From: Dothistroma septosporum
Lineage: Eukaryota; Ascomycota; Dothideomycetes; Mycosphaerellales; Mycosphaerellaceae
Assembly: GCA_002236755.2 (NCBI GenBank)
Contig: NBZP02000033.1
Coordinates: forward strand, 186,262 to 250,261
Reading direction: 5' to 3'
Length of the DNA: 64,000 bases
The translations under genes and the position numbers were made by a program. A model generated the notes under the pieces. That model was not told where the DNA came from and made no database searches. It saw nothing but the letters and a program-made list of their open reading frames with translations. Shown in pieces: positions 45,150-58,081 of this stretch. The number at the start of each line of letters is the position of its first letter. Positions within the stretch are counted from its first letter, which is position 1.

Positions 45150-48100
45150 TTTGAAGTAGTTGATTGACGGGATGATGTCCTCGGTCCCTTCCGAGAAAGC
45201 CTCAGGTTAAGCTTCGAAGATGTTGTACTTGTGTGAGGCGGTGTGGAGAGGTTGAGAGAGCCGTTTGACTATTAGTCGATCGTTACGAGAGGCTTGCCGA
45301 AGATTCGCGGATGACAGAAGCCGAGTGAGTGAATGTGGTGAAGGACCCGAGATGCTGGATGGGAAGGAGCTGAAACGCAGAGCTGACAGCCGAAGCTATA
45401 TAGAAGTTTGTCCGAGTCGTCTGATGCGCCGCCTTGAAGAGGATGCTCCCAGGCTCTCACACCAAATAGGAAGTTGTCCCTTATGCCACCCTCCAGGTAA
45501 GCACGGTGCTCAGCCAGTGACAGGCACGGCGCACACAAGTCTCGTCGAATACAGACACTTGGTGATGGATTGAGCAAAGAGGCAAGATCTGGTGATACCA
45601 TGGAGGGCTGGCAGTTGTGTAACGTACTGTCTTTTCTCCTTCGCTGCCAGCGAGTGATCATTGCTCACTGAAGGCAGTAAGCAGAGAAAGTGTGCCAGCA
45701 GCTAGAGCGACGTGGCTCACGACTCCCCGTCGCCGCGGCGGTGGGTTGCAATATTCTGGGAGGAAATCCCTGCGGTGAGGCACAATTAGTCCGCCTGTTT
45801 TGAGCGACGGTGGGCGGGCGTGCTGTGTGCCAGAGCAAGCTCTTCCAGAAAGGCGTTGGAACCAGCTATCAGGAACCCATCGAATCGGCTGGCGCTCCCC
45901 AGTTCCCGGGCACTGGAATCGTTACACCACTGCAAGCAGTTAGATCTTGCTTAAGGTTTAGCTCCCTGATGTTGAGCAACTCGAGCGGATTTGGGACGGC
46001 CTGGAAGAGGCCACACGATTGCTGATGCCGCGATCCTCATCGCTCGTGATGAATGGGCTGAGGCAGACCAAGGCTAGTGTCTGGATCTACGGCATGCGTA
46101 CTGGTGCACCGAACGGCAGACGACATGCATCATTTCGCACAAGCAGACGTCCGTAGAAAGTCTGGCATGGATGAGTGCCCTAAACAGCGCACTGCATACG
46201 CCGTGCAGGCGCCACCGAATCCACTCTACGCCCGGCAGACGGCCGTCTGCGCACGCAAAGGCCCCATCTGGGCTGCCTGCGCTGGTCTGCGATGATGGCA
46301 TAGTCAGGGTGTGTGGTGAAAGAGGCTGCATTGGTCAAATGCCGGTTTCGAGTCATGTAGATGGAAGTGGTCAGTCAGGTGTTTCGAAGTTGATGCGGCC
46401 TGAGGAAGAGCTCAAATTCAATTCCGTCATCCTAGACCGAAAGCGTCCCGGGTCGGCTGCTAGCGCCTGAACCCTCCTCCTACACTCCTCCACTCCTTCC
46501 CGTCCGTTCAGCAGGAAGTGATGTGATGTGATGTGATGTGATGCTCCACCAGCTCGACAACATCTACATCTATCATCATTGCGTGCCCGTGGCGGTATAT
46601 CGACTTTCGACGCATCACCAACGTCCTCCGAGACCTCACTACACCTCTCCAACCCAAATGATACCTACAGACAGCACCTATCGATGTTCGCTGCACCCAC
46701 AGCCGCGCTAGGACACGCCGACTGCCCACCATCTCACGGCCGCGTGTAACTGCTTTCTTTCTCCTAGCCATGGAACGTGATATTCCGCAATGCCAGCGGC
46801 GGCATCACGCGCTTGGTGATTGTCACTATTGTACCGGAGTACGAGCGCACGCTTGCTGACAGGTTGGCGCCTACCATCTGGCAGCGACCCTGCTACCTGG
46901 TTGCAAACTAGAGATGCTCCTGCAGCCACACCTAGAAGTTCGATCATCAACCTGGTAATCAATGCCTCTATCCGCTACGTGTCGTACCCGCCTGCTTGCC
47001 AACAGCCTCGCGCGCATGAGATCTTGTTTGGCGCCAGTTCCAGCAAACGATGCGGCGTGCGCCATCACAGACGATGCACCTGGCCTTCTGCAGCAGTGGC
47101 GCAAAAGGGAAAACTCACGTTTCTTGCCGCATTAAAGGATTGAAAGCGCCGCCAGCCCGTCCATGGATCTACGAGTCCCGGCGATGGCGCTGCTGGGCCA
47201 TGTAACCCAAACAGCTCCATCTTGCATCAACAATGCAGGGCAGAACGTGGAGAAGCTCGGAATTGGCCAAACGTCGCCTCCTTCAGGCCTCTACTTCCGC
47301 TCAACAGACTTGTGCATCTTGGTATGAAATATGTCTTGTAGTACAGGCAGCCCTTTCATTGACTCGTCGCGCAGATGACGGCCCCGAGGTCGTATTAGGA
47401 CGGCAAGCAGTGCCGGTGCACGCCGACGATTGCAACTTGCCCATCTTCAAAGAGCATAGGATTCACACCCTTGCATGCCAAGTACACATCGATCTCGATC
47501 ATCTCTTGAACACGCTCGTACTGACAAGACACCCTCAACCAACGTCGACTGCAGGCATCTCCTCTACCACCATTTCGGTCGCACCGAGAAAGTCATTTGG
47601 CGGAGGCATCTTCATTGCATATGAATGCGGGTACCACGTTCCACAATGCACTCTCGGTCCATGTCCGAGGATTCAGACACAGAATTCTGCCATGGCGTTC
47701 GCGGCTCGCAGTGATGTCCTCACTTCTAGGCAGATCGCATTGCGCAACTTAAGACTAATGCAGGAACGTGTCTCACAATATATTTCGTTCCCGGTCACCG
47801 GGTCTGGCGTCAATGCGATCGTGATACGGTCAGTGCACTGCTCAGAAATTTGAATCAGGACCCGCTCGCTTGACAGCCTCGAAATCAAATTGATCGTTGA
47901 CGCCCAAGACGTGACCATCAACAGAACTCGTTGCATCATGCACCCTGCCGTTGTTCAACGGCTTGATCTTGATGAGCAGCAGGGTCAAAGCGAGAATGGA
48001 AGCCCTCGCCTTGGATTCCAGCAAGAGGCAAGTTCTTCCTGAATTGTGCTTACGTTTCAAAGTCATTACGCGCGCTTGCACTTCTTCGCCCCCGTTTCGA

Positions 48101-48329
48101 ACGTTGAAACAAAAACACTCGTCCAAATAAACATGAAGAGGCGACCCATCGAACCCTGACAACGCCAGAGCGGAAGCCTCCTTCTCACGGGAGCGACAGA
48201 GCAGCGCTTCGGTAATCGAGACATATCTTCAAGACCGCAGGACAGGGATCGATCGCAGTAAGTCCAAATCAACAAGCGAATGTATACTTCCAGCCTCGAA
48301 GCTATCTACCAAACGAGCCCGGCGACACT
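45150..48329. other. Long gene-poor stretch (3.2 kb)
   Basis: Several ORFs of 70-206 codons overlap here (45272-45661 minus, 47233-47853 plus, 47842-48162 minus). None has a domain, signal peptide or clear splice pattern. It contains a GTGAT microsatellite. I see no transposon signature and composition is normal. Confidence 0.4.
46519..46543. repeat. GTGAT microsatellite, five units
   Basis: Five perfect GTGAT units in non-coding DNA. Confidence 0.9.
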
Positions 48330-49115
48330 CTACTTATGACTCTGCATAGCCTCCGTCCTCTCCTCCCTACACTTCTTCACCGCCGGTCGCTCCTGCAGCT
48401 TCTGATTCCAAGCCCAGCAGGTCGGATACTTCTCCTTCCACTCACTCACAAACTCCTCCCCATTGATATGCGGCGCATACTCCAACAACCAGTGCCACGG
48501 CACGAAAGCCAAATCCGCATAGCTCACCTTATCCCCGACCAAGAAGGCCTTACCGCTCTGCTTCAAATGACTATCAATCACGCCCAGCACACGTCGGATC
48601 TCATTCCCATACCGATCCTGCACGGACTGCGGCTTCTCCGGCGCGTAGAGCGTAAACCACGCCCTCTGGCCAAAGTAGGGTCCTTGTCCGGACATCTGGA
48701 AGTGCAGCCAGCACTTCTGCTCGTACTTCTCCGGCGTGGAGGTATAGGAGAGGGTGTTGGCGGTGTCGTAAGTCTCGAGGAGGTACTCGATGATGGCGCC
48801 GGATTCCCAAAGTTTGATTCCCGTGTTCGGGTCCTCGATGGCGGGGACGCGGCCGTTGGGGAATTGGGAGGTGAAGGGGGCTTGTTTGACTTCGTCGAAG
48901 TTCATGATTATGGATGCGTAGGGGATTTGCAGTTCGGAGAGGATGATGGCGACTTTCCATGGGTTGGGCCCCTGTGGAGATGAGGTTAGAGGGTGTTGTG
49001 GTGGAGAGTGGGGTGGAGAGGGTGTGAGACATACACCTGGATGGCTGTAGAGCTTGATGGGCTTCTCAGGCTTGATGCCGGTGACGGCGTTGATGGCTTG
49101 CTTGATGGCGTCCAT
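48330..49115 (-). CDS. Glutathione S-transferase, Ure2-like
   Basis: Exons 49115-49035 and 48971-48330 (phase 0, strong GTATGT donor) give 240 residues. The thioredoxin-like domain covers about 18-105: KLYSHPGGPNPWKVAIILSELQIPY, then NGRVPAIEDPNTGIKLWESGAIIEYLLETYD, which holds the cis-Pro (VPAI) and the glutathione-binding ESGAI. The all-helical C-terminal domain follows from about 115, with FQMSGQGPYFGQRAWF and VSYADLAFVPWHW. Both stretches mark the fungal Ure2p-like class, which conjugates glutathione to electrophiles. Cytosolic, with no targeting signal. Without the intron the frame stays open, so an unspliced form with 22 extra residues would look superficially possible. Confidence 0.92.
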   Translation of the reverse strand: MDAIKQAINAVTGIKPEKPIKLYSHPGVCLTPSPPHSPPQHPLTSSPQGPNPWKVAIILSELQIPYASIIMNFDEVKQAPFTSQFPNGRVPAIEDPNTGIKLWESGAIIEYLLETYDTANTLSYTSTPEKYEQKCWLHFQMSGQGPYFGQRAWFTLYAPEKPQSVQDRYGNEIRRVLGVIDSHLKQSGKAFLVGDKVSYADLAFVPWHWLLEYAPHINGEEFVSEWKEKYPTCWAWNQKLQERPAVKKCREERTEAMQSHK

Positions 49116-49589
49116 GATGATGATTTTGGAATTGATGATGTTTGTGAAAGATCAAAGGTTCAACGAGGAAGAACAAAGTGAGTATATGGTCGACGACGAC
49201 TGTCTCCGCCTAAGCGGTCCATCTGCTCTTCTGTCATTGTGCTTTCGCTACAGTAGATCAAAACTTTCTGAAAGCTGTGGAAGAGCTACGTCGATCTTGC
49301 GAGGGGTAATCCTTACCCCTCCCTTCCTGTCGCAATGGCTTTGAGATTACGATAATTATGCCCAGCGACGATTGCTAATCAACGTGTCCTGACCGCCGCT
49401 GTTGATTCATCAATGTCTTGGACCAGTAAACTGTATCGTGGATTGCTTGGTAATCACTTCTGCGTGTTCACGGCGTGTTTCGGTATGATAGACATGTTTG
49501 ATATGTCTCTGTCCTTCGCAGCGAATTACGACGTGTGTATATTTCATGTGATATCGAGCTGGTGGTGTTCGCAGGCTTGCTGTACTACA
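49116..49589. other. Intergenic
   Basis: Promoter side of the GST gene and 3' flank of the BTB gene; nothing else was seen. Confidence 0.5.
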
Positions 49590-51805
49590 TCAACTCTGCT
49601 GCGAGCCAACCCGAAGTTTCGGCGGCCGTCTTCGAGTCTGCGCAGACCCAGGCTGATGCGTTGCACCGGCGCTTTTGCCGTCGATACTGGTCGTTCCGCC
49701 ATCGCCACTGCGGACCTTGACAACAGAACCAACTCTACTCAGCTTACGAGGACCGCTTGCAACACTCCCACTCCTGCTTGTCGTATGACTGATGGCGCTC
49801 GAATGGCTTGTAGGAGATCGTCCCAAAACTGGTCTTGCAGCGCCATTCGATGTGTTTGCAGGACCACGGACTGCTTTCTCGACAGAACGATGCGAGTTGC
49901 GCTGCTTCTTTGGGGTGCGATCCTGCATTTTGCGCTTGCGAGACTGCACAGACACCGTGCTGCCATTATCGGTATCCACGTTGTTCGCTCCACGTGAGCC
50001 ATTGACCTGGCTGGAGTGGTTGGCAGTCGCTTTCACTATTGACTGCGGCTCCGTCGATACACTTTTCTGTTGGTCGTCGATGACACGGAGGCGATTCGCT
50101 CTGTTTAGGTTGGCTCTTGAAAGTGGTCTGTTCTCTTTACCTAGCGAAGGAGAGACGAATGGAGGATTGGGCGCGACGCCATTGACGGTGATCGTAAGAC
50201 CTTGTTTACCACCCCTCGTGCTCAGAGACAACCTGGCTGCGGCATCGGCAGGTGATAAGTGAATCGCCGTTCGAAATCGCGTTTTTGAACAAGTATCCTT
50301 CGCACTGGACGGCGATGCAGCGCGTGACATGGCGCGATGCGGCTCAGCGCTGAGCATCGTGACTGATAACGACGGAGGAGAAGCCGGCGTTGAGTCTTCG
50401 ATGCTTCGCCTCTCCAGTTTTGGAGGCGCTCTTGGTGAACGGATATTGGCTTGCGTTGCCGACTTTGGGTCGACTAGGCGGGGGTCAGGCGAAGACTTTA
50501 CAGCTTCGGGCGGAGTCGTTTCACGGTCGACGGCCGTCATCGACTCTGCTGTAGCTAGCGATCGTGCCGTTGCGTTCAGCTTTCGGGGAGTGCGCCTAGC
50601 CAATGCCCGCTCCGCGAGTGAGACTCGGAGGCCGTCATCCTTCTGTGACCAAGTGCTGAGCGCTGCTGGAGAAGCTTCAAGGTATGAGTACATGACTGCC
50701 AGTGGAGATGCGGTGCTGCAATCAGAAGGAGCTAACCTTGGCCATTGACTGCTCTCGCCGTGGTCGCTCTTGCCTTGCCTTTGCCTTCATGCTGGCAACC
50801 TGATCCGCCGTCATGGTCGTGGTATGTGCAGTGATCACCATGGGTAGGGTCGTTGAGTAGGATACCACCAGACATACTTCGTATAGCATTGACCATTTCG
50901 ACTGCAAAGTTGGGATTGTTCTCAAAGCACTTCCGGTAAGACTCAGCATTGCGGTCGACGTCCGGGTCCATTATTTGTCGCGCTGCGATAGAGACCATGA
51001 GTGAACGGAAGGGCGAGCCAACAGGGGAGGCGCGATAAATCTCGTTGATCTCGTCTGCATCGGGCACCAGCTGCGATTCGTTCAAGCACTGTCGATATTG
51101 ATCCATTGACATGTTCTTCAGACGGACCATATCGAACCTGTCGCAAAGCAGATAGAGCTTATGGCAAGCCACAGCATAGTCATACTTGGCCTCGTCTGAC
51201 ATCTGTGAAGCATCTTCGAGCTGTCCTTGGTATAGCCATTTCACCAGCAGCTCAAACCCCACTGGGTCATCGTCTGGAAGCTCTAGCTTATGATGCTTTG
51301 AGCCGTTTGTCTCAGTCTGGTCGTCGACTCGAAGCTCCGTCTCGAAGTACGGTGAGTGATGGCACAGCAGGTTGCGATGCAAGCTCCAATGCTTCTTCTC
51401 GGGTCCGACGCGGATGTCCACTGTTGGTCCAGACAGCAACCTTTTGCGCATGTTCTCAGTCTCATCATCACACAAGTCTTGGTAGCTTGGCGAACGTCCT
51501 CCCAACTCCAACAGGCGCAACCGGGCAGACTTGCCCAGGTATTGGGAGCTGCTCATATCGCGAAACTTGTGCTACGGTGGGGCGCGCGAGGGCAGGAGGG
51601 CGACGTACCCGGCGAAAGCCTTTGCGCTGGACGTCAAGATGTCAGCGCGCACAACACGTGCGGGCACAACTACGATCGGACCATTATCGATGTAGGCGAA
51701 GTCGCGCGAGTAGATGGTAGGGCCGGTGTGCGTGTTGAGAGAGGTGCGCTTCGAGGTGAGATCGGTGAGCGAGCCGTTCGCCGGGGGCTCAGAGATGCTA
51801 CCCAT
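49590..51805 (-). CDS. BTB/POZ-domain protein with long disordered tail
   Basis: Three exons, 51805-51609, 51548-50737 and 50695-49590, give 704 residues with matching phases. The BTB domain spans about 105-225: VDIRVGPEKKHWSLHRNLLCHHSPYFETEL, then DDPVGFELLVKWLYQGQL and CHKLYLLCDRFDMVRLKNM. A His-rich stretch (DHCTYHDHDGG) follows at about 315. The remaining 370 residues are Ser/Arg/Pro-rich, low in complexity and basic, with KRKMQDRTPKKQR near 610 as a possible nuclear signal. BTB proteins of this kind often act as Cullin-3 adaptors or in transcription complexes; the role here is unknown. The first exon is inferred from a splice pair that joins AFAG to SQYLGKSARL; without it the start would be 51556. 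Confidence 0.8.
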
Positions 51806-52904
51806 CAGCCGGGACGATCTTCACAATGATGATTCACACGCGAGCTGATGCAAGGAGAATGACTGCACATCGTTAGACGATGGAATGCGCGCAACGTTGA
51901 CCTGTCCAGCGCGTCTGGAAGGAGAACGATGCAGCTGATTGCACGTGCTTGCGTGAATGTTGGCCGGGATGCTCGAAGAAGGAAGTGCTGGTCTCGAAAG
52001 GGCGCGCTCCGCATCTATGTCACCCTTCCTGATGCATGCTGACCTCACTCCTACATTGCATGCACGTACACTCCGACCACCTGCAAAATCGTACTGGCAT
52101 TGCATCGGTCTCCTCGATTGTAGGCAATGCAATGTGTGATTGCAAATGATCTGCAATAACACTCTCGACGTTGTGCTGACCGCTGGACAGGCGCCTGCCA
52201 AGCGGTTAGAAGTATTTCAGTCAGGAAACATGACCACTGAGAACCTTCACATGGCGAGGCCGGGCAACGGCATAATATATCCCCACGACACGGACAACGA
52301 ACACGTCACGCATGTCATCAAAAGACCATCGTCGTTAGTAGAAGACCAACGCAAAAGAAGACGCTGCGCACTCACTGTAGTGATGACGTTTCTCAAAGGA
52401 CAAGGAGTTTGCTCCGAAGCGCTCCATACCAATCTGCCAACTTCCTCCTTGCACCGCCATCCTGTTCCCAGTTTTTGCCACTTGCGCCACATTTCGACAT
52501 TGAACGGTCCGAAGTCCTGCCGAATTGCAGTGACTGGCTCGAACATGACTGTGGCTCGCATGATGCTGGAGTGATACTAGCACGCCAGACATGTGGCGCG
52601 ACTTCTGCACAATCGTCTTCGTCTCCTGCAATGCTACGCGAAATCTTGGAATCCACCCAGTGGCACACCTGTGACCTGCTGAACCCTTTGCATGAGGGGG
52701 ACCATTCCACCTTGGTCGTGCTACCGTCCGACAGGTCCGTCATGACGTTGGTGTCTTGGTGGCATGGTGCGTGATGAACGCATCGAGACATAAGACAAGA
52801 TCGCGCGCCCCCGGGTTGTAGGTTGAACCATCCCTTCAGCACTTGAAACACTTAGGACTGTATCAAAGCTACACAACACCAGCAACTCCCACCACAACAT
52901 CAAA
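51806..52904. other. Divergent intergenic region
   Basis: 1.1 kb between the BTB gene (minus) and the next gene (plus). ORFs of 60-152 codons occur on both strands without recognisable features. Confidence 0.45.
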
Positions 52905-53668
52905 ATGGACGCCGCCACTTCCGCAGTCAGCAAGCTCCTGTACGGCAAATCCGGCGAGAAGGCGGAAGCAACACCACCGCCGCCTGCTGCCTCCAACGAT
53001 GACGTCCCTGACCGAGCTAACGACACTGATAGCTCCGGCGCAGGCCAGAAGGATACAACCATCGAGCAAGAAGTCGCTCCAGCCGTCGAGCATGAGACGG
53101 TGAAGAAGGAGCACGAGACCAGGGAGCAGACCGTCATTGACCGCGAGCGTCACCAACACCACTACCACACCACGGTCCAGCCACTGAAGGACCGAGAGGT
53201 TGAAGCGACCGAGCACGTACACGAGCAAGCCGCAACACAGGAGCGTGTGATTGACAAGGACGACGAGGGTGACCAGATCAAGGCTCGCGTTGATGCTAGA
53301 GAGGGCGCTTTCAGCGACAAGACTGTCGAGGCCGCAACCAAGGAGACGAAGACTGATGAGGGTGAGGTGGTCGGCGAGCAGGTGCACCATCACTTACACG
53401 AGACCATCCAGCCAGTCATCGAGAAGGGTAAGCCCAATTGCAGGAAGCGGTCATGAAATGCACCGACTGAAGCTAACCCCATTCTCTAGAAACCATTGTA
53501 CCTTCTGTCACCCACAAGACCATCCCCGTCCACGAAGTCATCAACGAGGCTACCAAGGACCACGGCGTCACCAAGAAGGAGGCCATCTCCGTCGACGAGT
53601 TCAAGCACAACCTCGACGGTGAGGCATCGACCAAGATCAAGACGGATGGTGCTGAGGTTGACATCTAA
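52905..53668 (+). CDS. His/Glu-rich hydrophilic protein of the fungal stress/allergen-like family
   Basis: Exons 52905-53427 and 53490-53668 give 233 residues. The chain is hydrophilic, rich in His, Glu, Lys and Thr, and has no signal peptide. Two related repeats are seen: HQHHYHTTVQPLKDREV at about 81-97 and HHHLHETIQPVIEKETIVPS at about 160-180. They are followed by VTHKTIPVHEV and a C-terminal SVDEFK. The HHxxHETIQPVI motif is characteristic of a conserved ascomycete family annotated as allergen or stress-related proteins, of unknown biochemical role. The intron is short with a clean CTCTAG acceptor. Expected to be largely disordered and cytosolic. Confidence 0.8.
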
Positions 53669-53892
53669 CTTGGACGAATGGCGGAAAGAAATGTACGATA
53701 ATGATCCCAGAATCCTTGCTGCTGGACCTACAGCAAGTGTACCCATGTAGATACTCATCATACGCCATTATTGTAAGGCGACGATAAATGTGGAATGAAG
53801 TTGTAGTCTCGACACAGTCAAAGTCCTAACCCGTCCTTTCATACTCGCTGGTCGTCCACTATACTCAACCTTCCCTCCCCCGCCCCTTTCAC

Positions 53893-54649
53893 CTACTGAC
53901 TCATCTCCCTCACAACCACCTCAAAATCCGGCATATCATCACTCCTACTCGCCGGTCCTCCCCACTTCACTCTCCCATCCGCCCCAATGGCATACGTCCC
54001 ACTGGTCTGCCACCGACTTCCACTCTCCGTAGGGCGATTCGAAATACCAGACTTGCTGAGTTGGAAGACACTAGATAATGCCGAAGGAGCCAGAACATGA
54101 GCCCAGCTCGATGCGCCGAGACCGTAGGCGGCGTAAATTTCGCGTTCGGAGTCGACGATCTGGCGAGCGTTAGTGCGGGACCGAGAGAGGTATAGGGGAA
54201 GATGGTGACATACCACGTGGAGATTCGGTGGCTCACTACCGTATTGAGGGAGGGATTTGAGCCATTTTTGAGTATGGTCCTCTTCGGAGTGGGAGACTGC
54301 GATGAAGTCGATGTCGCGATGTACTTTTGCTGCTTCGCGCATGTTGAGGAAGGTCTTTTCGGCGAAGGGGCAGCCGCAGTGGCGGAGGAAGGCGATTATG
54401 GTTTGTTTACTAGGTTCGAGGGCGAGTTTGGAGGGGCGGGGCGCTGACGGAGGGTGGTTAGTTGTGGAGGTGGGTCTGGTGAGGAGGGATTTATGATTGT
54501 TGAGCAATTGAACTGTTCAATGTCTAATGCTCCCGGTCGTTGCCGGGCATACCTTCAGTTCCTATCTTGGGAGGGTCTGCGGCGTATATGCCAGTGGGCG
54601 CTGGTGGCGCAAACCATGAGTTGAACTCTTGAACGAAGGTCATCTTCAT
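53893..54649 (-). CDS. PRXL2-like thioredoxin-fold protein (AhpC/TSA type)
   Basis: Exons 54649-54553, 54512-54214 and 54159-53893 give 220 residues. After a short leader, SKQTIIAFLRHCGCPFAEKTF at about 67-87 holds the redox region with Cys78 and Cys80 at the start of the first helix. DFIAVSHSEEDHTQKWL and VDSEREIYAAYGLGASSWAHV follow. GTYAIGADGRVKWGGPASRSDDMPD forms the last strands. This is the order of PRXL2/AAED1-like proteins, relatives of peroxiredoxins; fungal members have no proven substrate. Phases agree at all junctions. An alternative start is the second Met, residue 3. Confidence 0.85.
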
Positions 54650-55502
54650 CTATGTAGTGTGAGATTGTTGAGCGTGCGAGTCTTCCCAACTCAACTCAGG
54701 TGTGCTGTGTAGAACAAAATATTTTGTGGAGTCAGTAGTAGTGCTCTGTCTCTCAGGCTGTATAGATGGAAGCTCTGGAGGTTACGTCACGGTGGGCGAC
54801 AGAGCTGAGATTCGGGCGGTGTGGTCAAAGGACTCCTCCTTAGCCGGGACACTGCATAATACTCGTCGCTCTACTCCTATCATACCGCTACACATACTGC
54901 TGATCAGCTACAGGACATACTGAGCTTGACGTCAAGCTGCTCTGTAGAAGGGAGCGCTGCTTCAACGAAATGAGAATGAACAGCTCCGGCAGGACTCTGC
55001 CAGACTACAGTTGTCTCTTGTATTGACGCTCCCCCAGAAAGGGCTACATGTAGGAGCGAACCACGATCAAAAAGATCGCAAGTAACTCCTAAGCTGCTGC
55101 CCCGTGCGTGGAAAAATATTCGTCTCTGGCGTGGAAGGTCGGGACGAAATCTTGTACGCGACTGACAGGAATGTCGTGAAGCTGAAGACTTTGGTGGCCT
55201 ATCGATCGTGATCGTGGCGATTATTGCCACGAAGATGATCGGGACGATGATGGACGTACGCGAATGTGCTGTCCAAGGAGTGTAGTCGTTGTTGCGGACA
55301 CATCACCAGCAGAGAGTGAGCGTACGGTACATGTATACATGTATCGCCCTAGCCGAGAACGTGCATGACTTCGGCGGCAAGGATGACCCGGGCACGTGCG
55401 CTGTGGCACTGCCGCGACGACTTCGAGATCGTAACAGGCTTCAACACTGAAGTGGCCCTCTACAGACACAAGACATCTTGTACACATAGCGCATCAATCA
55501 AG
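54650..55502. other. Divergent intergenic region
   Basis: About 850 bases between the PRXL2-like gene and the SERINC gene. No gene was recognised. Confidence 0.5.
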
Positions 55503-57121
55503 ATGGGCGCATTGTTGTCGCTACCGCTGCTGGCGATCCCTAGCATGGGAACTGTGAGCACGAAGGGGGACTTCGAGTGTCGCCGGCGTACTGACTGCAA
55601 TACAGCTTTTGACCTTTGGCGCAAGTTGCTGCGGTGCTGTACGATAGAATGCTATGCGCTGCAACGAATCGCATTGATACTGACGATTGGCTAGGCGACA
55701 TGCAGCGCAGTCTGCTCTGCTTGCGGCAAATGCAACAACTCGATCGCGACCCGAATCGCCTACGCCATCATCCTCCTCCTCAACTCGCTCCTTTCGTGGG
55801 TTATGCTCACACCCTGGGCGATCAAGAAACTGCAGAAAGTACTCCTCGACTACGTCACGATTAACTGCTTTTCCCACGAGTGTTTCGGCTTCGCCGCTGT
55901 CCACCGCATCAACTTCGCCCTGGGCCTCTTCCACGCCTTCCACGCGATACTATTGTTGGGAGTGAACAGCTCGAAGGATAAGCGCGCAGGGCTACAGAAT
56001 GGCTACTGGGGTCCAAAGTTGATCGTATGGCTGGGCCTGATCGTATTGAGCTTCCTGATACCAAACGGCTTCTTCGAGGTGTGGGGCAACTACGTGGCGC
56101 TCGTGGGCGCAGTTTTGTTCCTGCTCCTCGGTCTGGTGTTGCTTGTTGATCTGGCGCATACATTTGCCGAGTACTGTATCGAGAAGATTGAGGATACAGA
56201 CTCGGGTCTCTGGAGAGGCGTCTTGATTGGATCAACAATGGGCATGTATTTGGGCAGTTTGGCCATGACCATCGTCATGTACATCTACTTTGCTAACAGC
56301 GGATGCTCCATGAACCAAGCGGCCATCACGGTAAGTGCCAACTCCACATCTGGCGGAGCTACGCTGACTTGCGACAGCTCAACTTGATCTTCTTCATCGG
56401 AGTCAGCGTCATTTCCATCCACCCCAGCATCCAAGCTGTCAACCCACGAGCAGGTCTAGCTCAGGCGGCCATTGTTTCCGTCTACTGCACATATCTCACT
56501 CTCAGTGCAGTAGCTATGGAGCCGGACGACAAACAATGCAACCCTCTGGTCCGTGCGACCGGTACACGAAAAGCCAGCATCGTCATTGGCGCGGTCGTAA
56601 CTTTCATCACCTGTGCTTACACCACGACACGAGCTGCAACGCTCGGTCTCGCACTCGGAACCGGCAAGCCAGGATATCAATCGATAGCATTGGACGACGA
56701 GACTGGACATGGTCTGGTCGACACGCAGCCTGAAAGCCGACGAGAGATGCGACAGGAAGCGCTTCGTCGAGCAGTCGAATCTGGTGCATTGCCAGCATCG
56801 GCGCTTGATGAGAGCGATGATGAAGATGACGACGTGGATACTGGCAAGCACAAGAATGATGATGAGAAGCAAAGGACGCAGTACAACTACTCGCTGTTCC
56901 ACATCATCTTCATGCTTGCGACCGCATGGGTTGCAACGCTTCTCACGCAGAATATTGGCGGTGACCAACCTCTGGATCAAAGAGGGGATGACTTCCAGCC
57001 TGTCGGGCGCACATATTGGGCCAGTTGGGTGAAGATTGTCAGCGCATGGGTGTGCTATGGTATTTTTGGTTGGACTCTGGCAGCTCCGGTCATTCTACCG
57101 GACAGGTTCGACTACTCTTGA
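55503..57121 (+). CDS. TMS1: SERINC/TMS1-family membrane protein
   Basis: Exons 55503-55553, 55606-55638, 55695-56330 and 56378-57121 give 487 residues; exon 2 is only 33 bases. The assembled start MGALLSLPLLAIPSMGTLLTFGASCC is followed by CSACGKCNNSIATRIAYAII, the Cys-rich opening of SERINC proteins. About ten membrane helices follow, with FGFAAVHRINFALGLFH, FFIGVSVISIHPSIQ and AQAAIVSVYCTYLTLSAVAMEPDD as strong family blocks. An acidic cytosolic loop (LDESDDEDDDVD) lies at about residue 385. The C-terminus WVKIVSAWVCYGIFGWTLAAPVILPDRFD matches the family end. SERINC proteins are lipid scramblases or serine-lipid factors of endomembranes. Four short introns all have consensus borders. Confidence 0.93.
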
Positions 57122-57385
57122 ATGAACAGAGCTTACAATTAAGTTACGTGTAAATGAATGATCTTGCGTGTCGGCCTTCCCAGGCAACAATTCCCGTTCA
57201 GTAAGGCCATTGCTTCTTACCGACCAGACCGCTCGCTCCACGTGCTCAACGACGTACAAGACTGAGCGCGGCGTCTGGGCCATCGAAGCCCGACCTCGCC
57301 GATCCGACTAGGCCTCTGAGCATGCGAAATCAAAAAGACGATCCGAGCTGGACCAAAAAGAGAGAGTCCTTGCAAACAAAGAATG

Positions 57386-57458
57386 AGCGCCCGGCCTGAA
57401 TCGAACAGGCAACCTTGCGATCTGCAATCGCACGCTCTAACCATTGAGCTACGGGCGC
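57386..57458 (-). tRNA. tRNA-Cys (GCA)
   Basis: The minus strand folds as a cloverleaf of 73 bases. The acceptor stem pairs GCGCCCG (57458-57452) with CGGGCGC (57393-57387), followed by discriminator U at 57386, as expected for Cys. The D arm contains GCTCAATGGTTAGAGC. The anticodon stem TGCGA/TCGCA encloses the loop TTGCAGA, anticodon GCA. The T arm is GCCTG-TTCGATT-CAGGC, which also serves as B box. No intron. Confidence 0.96.
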
Positions 57459-58081
57459 TGGTGACTTGTGAGAGGAGAAATGTTTCAAATGTACATGAAG
57501 GTCAGACTGGGATGAGTCAAGAGATAAAAGAAAGTTTTGGTGGGAGTCATGCAAGGAGTCATCTGGTGGAACGCAGGGATGACACTTCGACGGCTGTTCG
57601 CGCCAAGAATTGCACGACATTCACTGAAACGGATTAGGAGAGTTTGGAATTTGAAAAGCAAAAACGCTTGCTTCAGCTTGGCAAATTCTGGAATATCATC
57701 TGTTGCGTTCTTGCTGAGGACTCATCACTCGCCTAGCGGTTGGACGTTGTCAGCACAGATGTGTATCACTACACGGCGAGGCCTGGCCTAGATCGATGGG
57801 TAATACCGACACCGGAAGGTCATGAGAGTAGCATACACGAAGAGTCGCGAGAAAGGAGGCAGATGGGCGCAGACTTCGGAGGTTATATGGAGAGGGGATG
57901 CGGACAGAAGAAGCTATACCTATCGCTCCTGAAGGTAGTGCAATGGCTCTCATGCATTCCTGAAATATTTACAACGATCCTGCCCGTCCAGAGCTAATGA
58001 CTGGCAGTGCCATTGTTCTCTGATGGCGCAACGATTACACTACGTCGTCGTTCAGCGTGACCCTTTCAACCCGACTCGGAC
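57459..58081. other. Intergenic
   Basis: An 85-codon plus ORF at 57740-57997 shows nothing recognisable. No other feature was seen. Confidence 0.45.

Noticed and set aside
47233..47853. 206-codon plus ORF
   Set aside because: Composition is unlike a protein domain and no start context or splice pattern supports it.
49792..50748. Plus ORFs opposite the BTB protein tail
   Set aside because: Shadows of a Ser/Arg-rich disordered region on the minus strand.
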